64,000 bases of DNA. Source: Nemania diffusa. Its lineage: Eukaryota > Ascomycota > Sordariomycetes > Xylariales > Xylariaceae. The position numbers were made by a program, and so were the translations under genes. Position 1 is the stretch's first letter; every line of letters starts with the position of its first letter. This document shows positions 46,103-56,384 of the stretch, piece after piece. Where the stretch lies: the NCBI GenBank assembly GCA_038501195.1, contig JBBPUQ010000007.1:3139501-3203500 (forward strand). The letters are read 5' to 3'. The notes beneath the pieces were generated by a model. It searched no databases and was not told the DNA's origin. It saw only the letters and a list, made by a program, of their open reading frames with translations.

Positions 46103-48321
46103 TCATAATTTCATATTATCATTTAGTACATCAAGAAGAACAGATGGTAACTTTCGCGGTCCTGTAGCCTTTTCCCATGCGTTCATTGTTTCGAGAAGGA
46201 GATCTTCCTTCCCAGGCCTTGCTACGAAGGTCAGCCCGAAAGGTCGGCCGCTTGGCTCAAGATAGCCTAGAGGAACGCACGCGGTAGGGCAACCTGCATA
46301 CGGTTAGTCGGGACTGGATACCGTATAACCAGAAGCTGGATAACCGTCGACCTACCTGCCATGGCTGCAAGGGTCGAGATAGGGCCGTCTGTTGGTGCGC
46401 AAATGAGATTGAGGCCAAGCTCATCCATGACTTTAAATATAGCGTCTCTTCCAGCGGCATTTTTCACAAACTCTCGAGCTTCGTTCAGTTCGTCGGGGGT
46501 GGTCGAGTCATTCTGTGACTCAATGAAATAAGTTTGGTCTGTAATAAATATCGTTAGCGCCGCCCGGGACGTTTCCACGAAATCAATGCCCTCACCAATG
46601 TCTGCCTGGTCTTCGGGATGATTCTTGTTCCATTCAATCATCTCTTCCAGAGTTCTCACAGGTGTTTTGACAAGGCCAGACAGGTAATTATTAATGTTTT
46701 CCCGAGCTTCGGCAGCTGTAGAGGAATTAGTCCCAGATCATGATTACCCAAAATCGTCATAACAGCACTGACCGGCCACTTTTTCATACCCAGTATCTCC
46801 ATTAAACACTACCTCGGAAGGATGAACTAGGTCAATTGGGTAATGAACAATACCACCACCATCTCGAATACGCTCAATGGCTCGTTCAATAGCCGATCTC
46901 TATCATCATTCATGTTAGGTGATATAAAGTGTGAACAGTTGACCAGGAGTCAGGAAACCTACAACTTGCTCCAGATACGACTCATCCGAATCAAAGAGGG
47001 ACTCCGGAAGTTTCCATTTTGGCGGGTTGACAAAACCAAGCGTCAAGCCTCGGAAATCGTCTCGAAGATTCACATTGAGTGTTACTGGCTTTTTGGCGGC
47101 TTGTAGGATAATTTGAGTAATATCAACTAAGTCTCTGACTGATTTGGCCATGCCTCCGAGTGTCTCGAATGTAGGGTTAGTCAGGAAGATTCCTTCGCCC
47201 GAAATTGTCTGCGGTGAACACTTCAGAGCATAGAGGGCTGCTCTACTTGCTGGCGTAGTGAGAGAGCCGTCACTTTCTCCACCGATTGAAATCGGAGTGT
47301 ACCCAGCTGCAACAGCTAAGGCTGATCCGGTAGATGAGCCTCCAGGATTCTAGTTACCTCTGATCAGTTCAAGGCCCAAGCATGCCACTTTGAGCTAAGG
47401 CTGGTGTAGGGTGGTCGGCGACGTACAATATTCGAAAGCTCCTTGTCTTCCTTTTTAATTTCTCCCCGAACATATACAGATTTTGCTTGACCACCAAGAG
47501 CTGAGAGGCCCGCGATACCTTTCTCGCCCCTTGCCAATCTTTAGCCTTGTCTTTAGCAGATTTTTATGGCTTATCATACTTTCCAGCTCCGAATTCCTGT
47601 CGCGGGATAACTTAGCAAAACTGACATTTTTTATTAGCATAGCAATATTTACCGAGAGGTTTGCTTTCCCAATGACTATCAGACCAGCATTGGTGAGCTA
47701 TACCGAGCAGTTAGTCAGGGGGGCTAAACCTAGAACCTAGGGTGACCAAACAACCTTTTCCACGAGCTTCGCTGCACGAGAATTTTCGGCATATTGTAGA
47801 ACTTTGGAGCCCTGTGTTGTTGGAAGTTCCCAGTAGGGATCAGTGTTTATGATATCCTACTCGAGTTAAATGGTTGAGTTATGTGAGATAATGTGTTAAG
47901 CAATTAGATAATCGGGATAGATTATCAACAGTAATAGCGTTGTAATCACCTTCAGTACGATAGGAATCCCATGCATGGGCCCTCTCACCATTCCTTCCTG
48001 TCTTTCCAGATCGAGACTGCGCGCTTGAGCCAAGAGCTTGACGCGAGGGGCCACACTAATCATGGCATTTATGCAAGGCCCTTGGTGGTCGAAGGCGTCA
48101 ATCTGCTTCAGAGAGACGTGAATAAGGTCTTCGCTTGTCCAAGACCCATTCTGCAGGCCGTCTTGAAGATCCTTGGTGGTGAGCTGAAGTAGTCGGCGCT
48201 GCGTATTATTACCCCATATCATGGAAGGCGGAAATTCGGCAGAGTTCGCCATTGATTGCTGTAGAATGGGCACGACAAATAGTCGTGGACGAAGAGACGT
48301 GATGGATTGAAAGTTTCCCAT
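46103..48321 (-). CDS. Amidase signature family enzyme, nine exons
   Basis: A 570-aa model from exons 48321-47950, 47856-47755, 47697-47653, 47596-47580, 47538-47427, 47349-46963, 46899-46773, 46715-46356 and 46293-46103; all joins keep frame. The amidase signature fold is visible: GPMHGIPIVLK with the catalytic Lys, NAGLIVIGKANLSEF, LSALGGQAKSVYVRGE, then NPGGSSTGSALAVAAGYTPI with the Ser of the triad, IGGESDGSLTTPASRAALY, and the C-terminal GCPTACVPLGYLEPSGRPFG. It would hydrolyse an amide to acid plus ammonia. The 17-nt fourth exon and the 41-bp intron after it are unusual; without them the LSEF and LSALGG blocks fall in different frames, so a frameshift is the alternative. Start could be 48321 or 48252. 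Confidence 0.8.
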
Positions 48322-48971
48322 GAAGCTATATCTCGCACTTTTGGCACCTACACCCGAGCCTAGACAAACTATAGTTCTACCACGATTGCTCTGGGTACGA
48401 GTGCTGAAGCAAAGAAACAAAAAAAAAAAAAAAAAAAAAAGCAGATTCACTATATTATCATGTGGTGTATGGATGGCAAGTCTGCGACTGTGAGCCAAAT
48501 AGAGTGGCCGAGGAAAAGGAAAAGTGAACTTGGGATCAAACGTCGAGAGGGCGAATAAATGCAAGCCTGGGGTACCTTGTGGGGGGAAACAATTAACCCT
48601 GACAAATGCGGCTCCGGGGTGGATTCCGCCCTGTCAAGTCGACTAGTCACTAGCATAAGCTGCTACTACCCGCCGAGAGATCCACTCCGTCCGACTTCAC
48701 TATCACCCCGGCCGTGGTCAAGTAAGTGCAACGAAGGGAGGGTGACTTAACCTGAGCTTATCTATATGCTCAAGTGGAACAATGTCCAGAGTGAAGATAG
48801 GTCACGTATAAACAAGCAGGTAGGTCGAAGCTAGGTAGCAGTATAGGGGTAGGGCTCAATATTATTGATTCCTGAGTCCTCCTTCAAGGAAGGGGAGGAC
48901 TCTACTCCTTATATAATAGTAGTAATTGATACAAATACCCCTAGGGGCCCTGCAGCGACCTAGTTGTGACT
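48322..48971. other. Amidase upstream region
   Basis: Includes a poly-A tract (about 23 As near 48418-48440 on the + strand) about 100 bp upstream of the amidase start. On the minus strand it is a T-run that could act as an open-promoter element. No other gene supported. Confidence 0.45.
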
Positions 48972-49229
48972 TTATCGCCTGACAATACACTCCCACAAAT
49001 GGGCATATCGAAAGATGTCTCGAAGTGATTTTTCGACAACACTAGGGGAGAAACCCAAATCACCGTAGGAAATTGGGAAGAGCGGCCTGCCGCTCCCCAG
49101 TGCGATTGCTTCGGCTGTCGCTGTCTTGCCCACGCCTGGAGCGCCATGGAGAAGAATAACAAGGCCCTTGCCCTTCCCGCGGATGATGTCGACATCTAGA
49201 TCGAACTCTGTGACTCGGGGGGTAAGTAG
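48972..49229 (-). pseudogene. AAA+ ATPase fragment cut before Walker B
   Basis: One open minus-strand frame encodes the first half of an AAA+ module of the fungal type that usually follows a DUF7025 domain: DVDIIRGKGKGLVILLHGAP, then GVGKTATAEAIALGSGRPLF with a perfect Walker A (GAPGVGKT), then SPSVVEKSLRDIFRYAHLWE. It ends RR-stop, exactly where Walker B (LLLDEADVF in homologues) should follow. The N-terminal partner domain is also absent. The upstream part, 49230-49699, has fragmented minus-strand frames that I cannot assign to the family. A short module with an intact nucleotide loop but no Walker B cannot be a working ATPase, so this is a remnant. Confidence 0.75.
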
Positions 49230-49955
49230 CTAGACAATAGGTACAGCTCGCCAATAAGTTGGGGTTTTCAAATCCGCTTCAAATACAAAGCCCTTGTCGC
49301 TAACTAACCATTTCAACCACGGATCGCATATAATAAACGGGGCTTGCGCCTTACTTACCACCACTCCGTTTCCCTTCGACTGAGCCTCTAGGTGGGATGA
49401 GACACTTGATCGAATGATTTTTGTGTGTGCCTCTTTCATCCGGATATCGTCCAATGTAACTTGTCTCTGGTGGCCATTTTGATCTACTCCTTGGACGTTG
49501 AGCCGCGCGAACCTTCGCTCTCGCAACACGTAGGCAAAGTTCTCTTCGGCATTGGCTTTATCTCATCCTTAGGTAGCTCGTCAATAGTTATGTCTTGGTC
49601 GCCTGTTTCAGGAAATCCACGACTGTCATATCCTGTTAAGGATCTCAGGAATACGTATAGTATGACTGCATGATGCCGTGGCTGAGGTGAACAACTCACC
49701 TATTCGTGGGTTCTTTCAATGTAGACTTTCTTCCTGTACCAATCGTTCTCATTTGAACCAGGGTAGCATATTCAGCTTATGCATAGCCGAGGGGTTTATG
49801 GCAATAGGTCGCCCACGATGTGCCCCAAGTCTACTCCATCTTAAGTCCTCCATCCTCAGGGCAGCTTTATAACTTATGAATATCGCTAGTAGGTATGTTT
49901 TAATGTTAGAACCATCGCATTTGGTTTAATAAAAAAGGACTACTGTGGATTCAAG
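49230..49955. other. Unassigned fragmented frames upstream of the AAA+ remnant
   Basis: Minus-strand frames 49230-49529 and 49484-49699 overlap in different phases and end or begin abruptly. They may be decayed parts of the same AAA+ gene, but I find no recognisable motif. Confidence 0.3.
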
Positions 49956-51012
49956 ATGGCGGATCAGAAATTGCGAAGCCAGTTATCTGATTTTTTAAGC
50001 CGGAAACGATTGAAGAGCGTCGAACAAGCACCAGATCCAAAACATGTAGAAAGCTTTCTCCGAAAGCGGGTGCCTAGCTTCAAGAATTCGCCTCCGGGGC
50101 CAATGCTATACGATTATCACGACCAGACGTCTAAGCCCGAAGAAGACGGTGCTATCGCGTAAGTTAATAGAACGTACAGTCATAGGCGCAATGCTAATGA
50201 TGAAGTGACCTGGAACACCTCACCACTGCTCATGATGAGGGATCCAGGCTGAAGATGCAAGTTTATAAGTGTTCTTGGGAGAAGGTCTTTGATCTAATGT
50301 CGGAAGCAAGAGCGACTCACAAACCTGGGATATACAATAAGCCGGTTCTCAGCATTGGGGCCGATCTCACATCCAGGTATATTGACTAATACCTGACGAC
50401 CGCGGTCTCGGGATGTTAAAAGGAGGCCTAGCTCTCGTATTTGAGGTGCGATTCTAGTTTAGTGCACCCAATGTATTGATAATTTTGCTTGATTGTGTTC
50501 TTAACTAACACTTCTAAATCACAGTCCCTTCACAGAAAGGAGGATAATGCGAAGAAGATATTATTGGATGTATTTGAAACGATCCCTGATACGATATTAA
50601 CTATCAACACGGCGTATGCTAGACCCTGAAGAAGACGATAAGCAGATTAGGCAATACTTTTATGACACTTTGTTCAAAGATGTGCTAGTGCTGATCGCGA
50701 TTCTTCGCGGTTCTGAAGCATTTATGTCGCTTTGCTCTACTACTGAGATATGTAGTATTTGATTGCTATGAATGCTGACTAGTTAAAGGGTATGAAAAGG
50801 TGGTCCAATTTCTGGCCCTGAGGATACCCGAGACCACAAGCATCGATGACATTCTCGAAAGTTGGAGTAGCAAAGTTAGTGTGCTTAAAGGCCGTGTTGA
50901 ACGGATGAACAACAGGATCCTAGGCAGTATAAACTCTAGGATGAAGAGCATCGAGGATGTTGGAACCCAAGTGCAAACAAGTGAGATTCAGCGCTACCCA
51001 CAGGCAAAGTAA
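49956..51012 (+). pseudogene. STAND/NLR-like gene, N-terminal half (frameshifted)
   Basis: Blocks typical of the N-terminus of fungal STAND (NLR-like) proteins appear in order but in shifting frames. First is 49956-50157 (MADQKLRSQLSDFLSRKRLK start). Around 50258-50390 lies CSWEKVFDLMSEARATHK. Near 50395-50450 is LIPDDRGLGMLKGGLALVFE, and at 50535-50610 NAKKILLDVFETIPDTIL. At 50612-50700 comes LDPEEDDKQIRQYFYDTLF, and at 50795-51012 a coiled-coil VVQFLALRIPETTSIDDILE. One-base shifts are needed near 50385 and 50610, beyond what introns explain. The reading stops at 51012, before any nucleotide-binding domain. The missing part of this architecture lies on the other strand at 51946-52929. Confidence 0.6.
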
Positions 51013-51945
51013 TACTTTGACTGCTTGCTAATTAATGGATCCAATCCAGGCAAAATAATCGGTTTTAAATTGATTGAAGGTAAAGTAATAATTTATTATC
51101 TGATTTGATACTTGAAAATTACTTCTGATTAACTTTCCTATTTTTATAAATACTTTCTGTTGTTTGTTTTTTTGGTGAAAAAAAGCCTTCTTTTCTTAGG
51201 TTGGCTAGGTGGCACCCTGTATTTATCGCGCAGTGGTTTGTGCGGTGTACCTAGCTAGTGCCGCCTCTTGGTCTTACTTTTTGGGTATGTATATTACCTA
51301 GTACATGGCAGCTACCTAGGTATCGTTTTTAAGTAATTATTCGCCTATTGCTATTTTCTTTTTTTTTTTGAAGCTTGAAGCCCTCGTTCGTGGGAATATG
51401 GAGTGTGATGGGCTTTGTGTGTTGCTACCAGGTAGGCTGGGTCCCCTGAAATACCCATCTGGTAGGTAGATGGCCCCCAAAGTCCTAGATCCTGGCGCAT
51501 TCGGATATTGATTAATATCGAGACGGTAAACACCTTTCGCCTAATTCCGCATTTCAATCAAGAATTGCCCATTTGATGGTCTGAAATCAATGCTCTCATT
51601 CCCTGGTGCTTTTGTCGTGTTATTGTTGTAGTACCTAATGGGCGGCCGAGTGGGGGTGTAATCTAATAGTATCACCGAAAGATGGGTGTAGAGCAGCGTG
51701 TTTTCTGCGTCGCCAAAGCCTGCTTGTCTGTGCCTATACGCTGTACGATATCCCCTTCCCTCCCGACGTAGCATTCTAGCCCCCATTTCGCCAAATGAGC
51801 CCTCGGGCGCCGTACGCGGGAGCGTACTATTATTATGAAGTATACATGCAGAAGTTTAGCGAGTTGGTTTCTCGAAGGTTATGGTTACAACGTAAATAGA
51901 GAAGTCAATTAATTTAGCGCCCTGCAGTTCGCCCTGCGACCTGCT
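51013..51945. other. Spacer between the two STAND halves
   Basis: No supported gene. AT-rich near 51060-51180, with imperfect copies of CAGGCAAAGTAATA at 51001, 51047 and 51077. It contains TACCTAGG motifs near 51295-51320. Confidence 0.45.
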
Positions 51946-52929
51946 TCATACTCCAAAGCGAGGGACACCTGGTATAGCTTGACCTGCAGCCAAAGCGACA
52001 TGTTTCCAGACACTACCCGAATCCCGCGACCTCTTCACTAATTCAATACTTTTACCGGAGCTCGTCATTAGCAGCTTCAAAGGTATCAATTTCCTCGGAT
52101 GTCTTCTCTGCCGCCTCGCAACATGTTCGAACATCGCAGCCACACGCTCGAGATCATAGAGCCATCTCTGTTGTTCATACCACGATATGCCGTCAATGAT
52201 GCAGTACACTTGCGATGTCGGGGGTAGTTGCTGCATCAGGTTATCGAACAGGTCGTAGAGAGCCTCAAGTTCGTAATTTCCCAGGTCTTCTAAGTATTCT
52301 CGTGACAAAAAGGTTAAATCCGGCTCCGCTAGGGCGGAGCAGGGAAGGAGCTGTGAAATGAGGCTCCTCATCAAGCTATTTGGCCCATTCCCACGATGGT
52401 CGGGTGAATCTAGCTTGCAGTGCTCACCGGCGAAGAAAAACAACACCGTGTTATGTTTAGATTCCTTGAGGCTAGAAATAAGGTCTGCGCAGAACCCAGA
52501 CATAGGCGTTACGAGGCCACTGTGATCTGTGATGCAGCCGTCGGCAAGTAGGAGAGAAGACCGTTCAGCTCGAAGCCATTCTTGGAATTCGGTGGCCTTT
52601 GCTAGCCAGCTAGTTCTAGCTTGTGTCTCTGGATTGAATAAACGTGCTTGGCGCTGGACGATTTCCAGGTCATCCCATGCCTTGTGATTCGAGATAGCGA
52701 CGATACCTAGAAGCTGTTTTGGGGTGACTAGCGCTACTGGGGGGAGTCGCTTGGGTCTCGATTGGGTTCGTCTAGTCTCTGATGTTTGAAGAACCGACTC
52801 TTGTATTTGGTCGAGGAGTTTCGGGGTCTCCCTCATAAAATTGTCCTTAACATTTTCCATGAGCGCCTGCTGTATTGATGTGTTTGTTGATAATAGAGTT
52901 CGGATGTTAATCTCAGCAGCGCTACCCAC
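51946..52929 (-). CDS. STAND/NLR-like protein, coiled-coil and P-loop-region half only
   Basis: A 327-aa single-exon frame. It opens MGSAAEINIRTLLS and a helical segment, then RLPPVALVTPKQLLGIV, AWDDLEIVQRQARLF and FQEWLRAERSSLLLADGC, an order known from fungal STAND proteins. The phosphate-loop position reads LLLADGCITDHSGLVTPMSG, without a GxxGxGKT; SVFFF-like TVLFFFAGEHCKL and GPNSLMRSLISQLL follow, then YCIIDGISWYEQQ at the Walker B position. No ankyrin, WD or TPR repeats follow. The protein therefore has the scaffold of an NLR-like switch without a canonical ATP site and without a sensor. It is intact as a frame, so it may still be expressed, but it is more likely half of a rearranged gene. 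Confidence 0.6.
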   Translation of the reverse strand: MGSAAEINIRTLLSTNTSIQQALMENVKDNFMRETPKLLDQIQESVLQTSETRRTQSRPKRLPPVALVTPKQLLGIVAISNHKAWDDLEIVQRQARLFNPETQARTSWLAKATEFQEWLRAERSSLLLADGCITDHSGLVTPMSGFCADLISSLKESKHNTVLFFFAGEHCKLDSPDHRGNGPNSLMRSLISQLLPCSALAEPDLTFLSREYLEDLGNYELEALYDLFDNLMQQLPPTSQVYCIIDGISWYEQQRWLYDLERVAAMFEHVARRQRRHPRKLIPLKLLMTSSGKSIELVKRSRDSGSVWKHVALAAGQAIPGVPRFGV

Positions 52930-54368
52930 AGGTAAAGTCAGTCAAATAATAGCCTTTTGACTTGTTTTACCTGAATTAATCGCAAAAAACGCTTGTCTGG
53001 CTGACTTGACGGACTCTATTATTTGAATTAATCAAGTTAATTGACCAAGTAATTCAAGCAATATACGTAAAGCGTACAGAGTTGTAGAAAGCAAAGTAGG
53101 TAGGTAAGTGTAGGTAGGTAAAGTAGTAGGTAAAATAGCGGTAGGTAGGTAAAGTAGTCAAATGTAGGCTAGGTAGATATAAGTAGCTAAGTCAGTGGCT
53201 GCCTCAACTGGCCAGTTTTAGTAACTGACTCAACGAGCTCTTCCTTCGCCTATCATCGACGGCTCTCTCCACGGGCCTAGTAAAATGTGATAGAAAAACT
53301 GGCATTACGAGGAGTCGTACGCTCTACCGCCTGAAAAGCGACTGCAGCCGCCGAGGCGGAATGAGCTGATTGGATAACCCCCCTACGACGACAAATATGC
53401 GGAGGAAATATCCAATCAATATCTCGAACAACACCTAATTTAGATGATAGGTCGATTCTGCGAGGCGGTGCGTGATGTGACGGGGTGAGCCCTTTGACTT
53501 GTCGGGAGAAAGATCATTGCCATACGATTCTCTTGTGCGCGGTAGTGATTCAATAGCCAGAGAGCAAGAAAGAAAATACCTCGATAATCTTACTAGCCGG
53601 GCTACAGCACTTCATGGCTCGACCCAATAGTGACTATTTAAATATAAGGATAAAGGGGCTTTTCAGTAACCAACTCCAGCGCGTTACGTGTCTGCAACCC
53701 GCCGCCATTTTTCTGGATAAAACCATAGGTAACACAGCCGCAGCAGATCTCGCGGAATATGGAAACCTACATATAGGGTGAGACAAGATGCCCGTGTCCC
53801 CAGCTCTGTGACGTGTTGGGAAATACAGCGGGAGCGCCTGTCCAGTCGCCCGGGTAGGTAGGGCTGCATTTCGCGACACGTCCTCGTCTCAAGCTAGCCA
53901 GGGCATTCTCACTTGAGTCTCACAAACACTCAAAACACACAAGGCATACGAGAGGACAAGTGTAGAAAGGCTGACACAGCCCATTGTATGTATTCCCGCC
54001 ATGGTTCCGTCGATCGATTCATCTATGTCCGCCTGCCAGTCCGGTTGCTCGAGTAGTTAATAGGTAGTGCAAGTGTAAGCTTCAAACCTGGCTGCTAGAT
54101 CAGCCAGCCAGCTTCCAAAATAATATACATACGCCGATATCTGCGTGGCTCACGCTGGCAAATCCATCTGCGTAAGTAATCTCATGTTCGCATCGATCCA
54201 TTATCCAGCGTTCCATTATCATCCAATTCTTTTGAATCCCGCCTGGGACAGGCAACATGAAGAGATGAGGCATCCTTCTCGTACCTATGCAATTTGCGAT
54301 ACCGTTGCGACTCCAATTTCCCTCTGTATGAGGGCTGTTGTGGACAGAAAACCAAGATTTGCCCATAA
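52930..54368. other. Intergenic with TAGGTA-rich tandem tract
   Basis: From 53095 to 53200 the + strand is a degenerate tandem of TAGGTAGGTAAAGTAG-like units, several times repeated. The rest is ordinary spacer without a supported gene. Confidence 0.6.
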
Positions 54369-56384
54369 CTAATTACCGCCCTTCTTCATCAGTTCATCGA
54401 CCTCTCTCTGCAAGGCATCTAGATCTGCTAAGATCCCATCACCGGATTTTCCACTTTCCATTATCGTTGGGGTAGCAGAGCCTTCCCCGGCTGACACAGA
54501 GCCTACACTTCCCTTTCGCAGCCCCTCCCCACCGAGGGCCGATGAATCTGGATTCGAACGACCACTGCCCCACGTCCTTGGTCGTGGGGGAGGCGGTGGC
54601 GGCGGTGGCGCACCGCCATTCTTTTCTCTGCTCACTCTTCTTACGGGAGCTGGGCCGTGGGAGGTTTCCACGCTCCTAATACTAGGGGGTCGTCTTACGC
54701 TCTGTTTCCTCGTCGGTGGCGGGGGAGGCGGGCTAATTTTAGCTTGTCCATTCAGTCCAGCCGTGGCCGAACTGAGGCTATTCGAACGTACAGGCTGGAC
54801 ACCGGGAAAGGCCATCGGGGCGAAACTACTTCCCAGGGGACTTCGTTCTTTTTCACTTAAAGGGGGGCTTAGAGCTGGGGATAAGCCGCCATAGTTAATG
54901 CTCGCAAAGGAACTCCCCTGTCGCGTATGGCCAGGCCGTCGTGGAGGCGGCGGAGCAGGTGCTTGTGAAAGCTTTTCGGAATTCACACTAATACGTAGGC
55001 TCTCTGCCCGAGATCGATTGGACTCTATAGATGATCTTGGAGGCTCTTCTTCAGGATTAGGAGAATATATAGCCGGTATTTTACTATCACTTCTCCCGTG
55101 TCGACGGGGTGGAGGCGCTGCAGGTTTTCGGGACTGAGTGCTAGTCTGAGACCCGGAGCGGCTTCGAGCTGTGGGTGGGGATATTGGCGGTTGAGGACGG
55201 GCTTGAAGCTCTGCAAATGCTTCCGGCACCTTTCCAGCGGCCTCCCGATCAAAGGGGGATTCTACATCATCGTCCGCAAAAGCTCGCAAAGGAGGCGCAG
55301 GTAGGGGCTTGTTTACGTTTGTTATTCCTGGGGGCGAGTGTGCTGGCGCTATCGAGTCAGAGCTGGCTTTCCGTGGAGTTGTCACAGATGGTGAAGGGAG
55401 GTCAGGGGCGCCAGAGGAGGCAGGAGGTTTCGCACTACGAGAGTTGGGCTCAGCTCCCAGCTCAATCTTGATAAGCTTGCCATGCTTAGAGCTAGGAGGG
55501 GGCGGCTTTTTGCGCAGCACGGCAGACGGGACTGTGGCTAACGGAGATGAGGGGAAAACGCCTTTACGGTCCTCTAGCGCTTCAGACTCGGAGATTTCAT
55601 GGGATGTCCTGGGTGTTTCCTGCAGAGCATCAAGCATGGACTGCTTCGATACTGAACTGGCATCTGTAGCACTAGTCTCATCAGGTAGAGGCCCCGGACT
55701 ATGCGCGGTTCCTACGGGGTTTCTGGCAGAGGCCGGGCTTATTTGAGGCGGGTTTGGTAGATTGGAATACCCTGTCAGGAGTAGACGTTTAAAAGAATCA
55801 ACATCAAGTGACCCTTTCGACGTAGTCGGGATGGCGACAGCAGCGGGGTTGCCATCGCGTGCCTGGCCCTTCCCTTCAATATCTTGCAGAGTTCTCGCAA
55901 ATGGGTTTGGGGGTATCTGTGGCAAAGGAGGCTCTGAGACAAGCTGGTTGTCTGGGTCTATGGATGCGGTACTAAAGGGATCGTCGGCCTGGTCATCGCT
56001 TTTGCTCGAATCGCTAGTGCTATCGTCATCGTCATCGCCATTACCGTCGAGCTCTTCCAGCGCAGGAAATCGGGTCATAGGGGCGGCATCTTCGGGCGAG
56101 GAGGGGGGCGGCGACTGTACGCGCACTTTCTTGACGATCTTCTTGGGCTTTTGCTGCTGCACGGGCTGCTCTTCCTTATCCCGCCTCTCGGTCGCTGGCA
56201 CGGTAGCCTTAAAGGTAGTGAATGGGGGCCGGGTCGCGGTGGCAGCGGATGCGGCGGGGGACCCATCAATACCAAAGCTCGAGTTTATACTGGTGCTGGA
56301 AGAGGCGGCGGGGTTCACGGACGCAGCGCCAGGAGTCCGACGAAATGGATTGTTGGAACCGAACGGCTGCCCACTTGAAGACAT
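54369..56384 (-). CDS. Proline-rich, NPF-motif protein (unknown function)
   Basis: A 671-aa single-exon, mostly disordered protein. The N-terminus reads SSSGQPFGSNNPFRRTPGAA, and a second NPF (PPNPFARTLQDIEG) occurs near residue 160; NPF is the peptide bound by EH domains of endocytic adaptors. A short conserved-looking block follows (SLDVDSFKRLLLTGYSN). Proline clusters such as PPPPPPTRKQS, APPPRRHGRS and PPPPPPPPRPRTWG would bind SH3 or WW domains. The last residues form a helix (ADLDALQREVDELMKKGG). These motifs suggest a cortical, actin or endocytosis-related adaptor, by motif inference only. I do not recognise the family. Confidence 0.7.
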   Translation of the reverse strand: MSSSGQPFGSNNPFRRTPGAASVNPAASSSTSINSSFGIDGSPAASAATATRPPFTTFKATVPATERRDKEEQPVQQQKPKKIVKKVRVQSPPPSSPEDAAPMTRFPALEELDGNGDDDDDSTSDSSKSDDQADDPFSTASIDPDNQLVSEPPLPQIPPNPFARTLQDIEGKGQARDGNPAAVAIPTTSKGSLDVDSFKRLLLTGYSNLPNPPQISPASARNPVGTAHSPGPLPDETSATDASSVSKQSMLDALQETPRTSHEISESEALEDRKGVFPSSPLATVPSAVLRKKPPPPSSKHGKLIKIELGAEPNSRSAKPPASSGAPDLPSPSVTTPRKASSDSIAPAHSPPGITNVNKPLPAPPLRAFADDDVESPFDREAAGKVPEAFAELQARPQPPISPPTARSRSGSQTSTQSRKPAAPPPRRHGRSDSKIPAIYSPNPEEEPPRSSIESNRSRAESLRISVNSEKLSQAPAPPPPRRPGHTRQGSSFASINYGGLSPALSPPLSEKERSPLGSSFAPMAFPGVQPVRSNSLSSATAGLNGQAKISPPPPPPTRKQSVRRPPSIRSVETSHGPAPVRRVSREKNGGAPPPPPPPPRPRTWGSGRSNPDSSALGGEGLRKGSVGSVSAGEGSATPTIMESGKSGDGILADLDALQREVDELMKKGGN

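Larger units (their letters stand above)
50989..52938 (+). repeat. Pair of 22-bp direct repeats at the inner ends of the two STAND halves
   Basis: Copies are at 50989-51010 and 52917-52938. Both start CAGCGCTACCCACAGG and end AAAGT, with a single difference (C at 51005, T at 52933). The left copy is the last coding sequence of the plus-strand STAND half; the right copy overlaps the start of the minus-strand half. The enclosed 1.9 kb contains the minus-strand gene. Confidence 0.85.
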
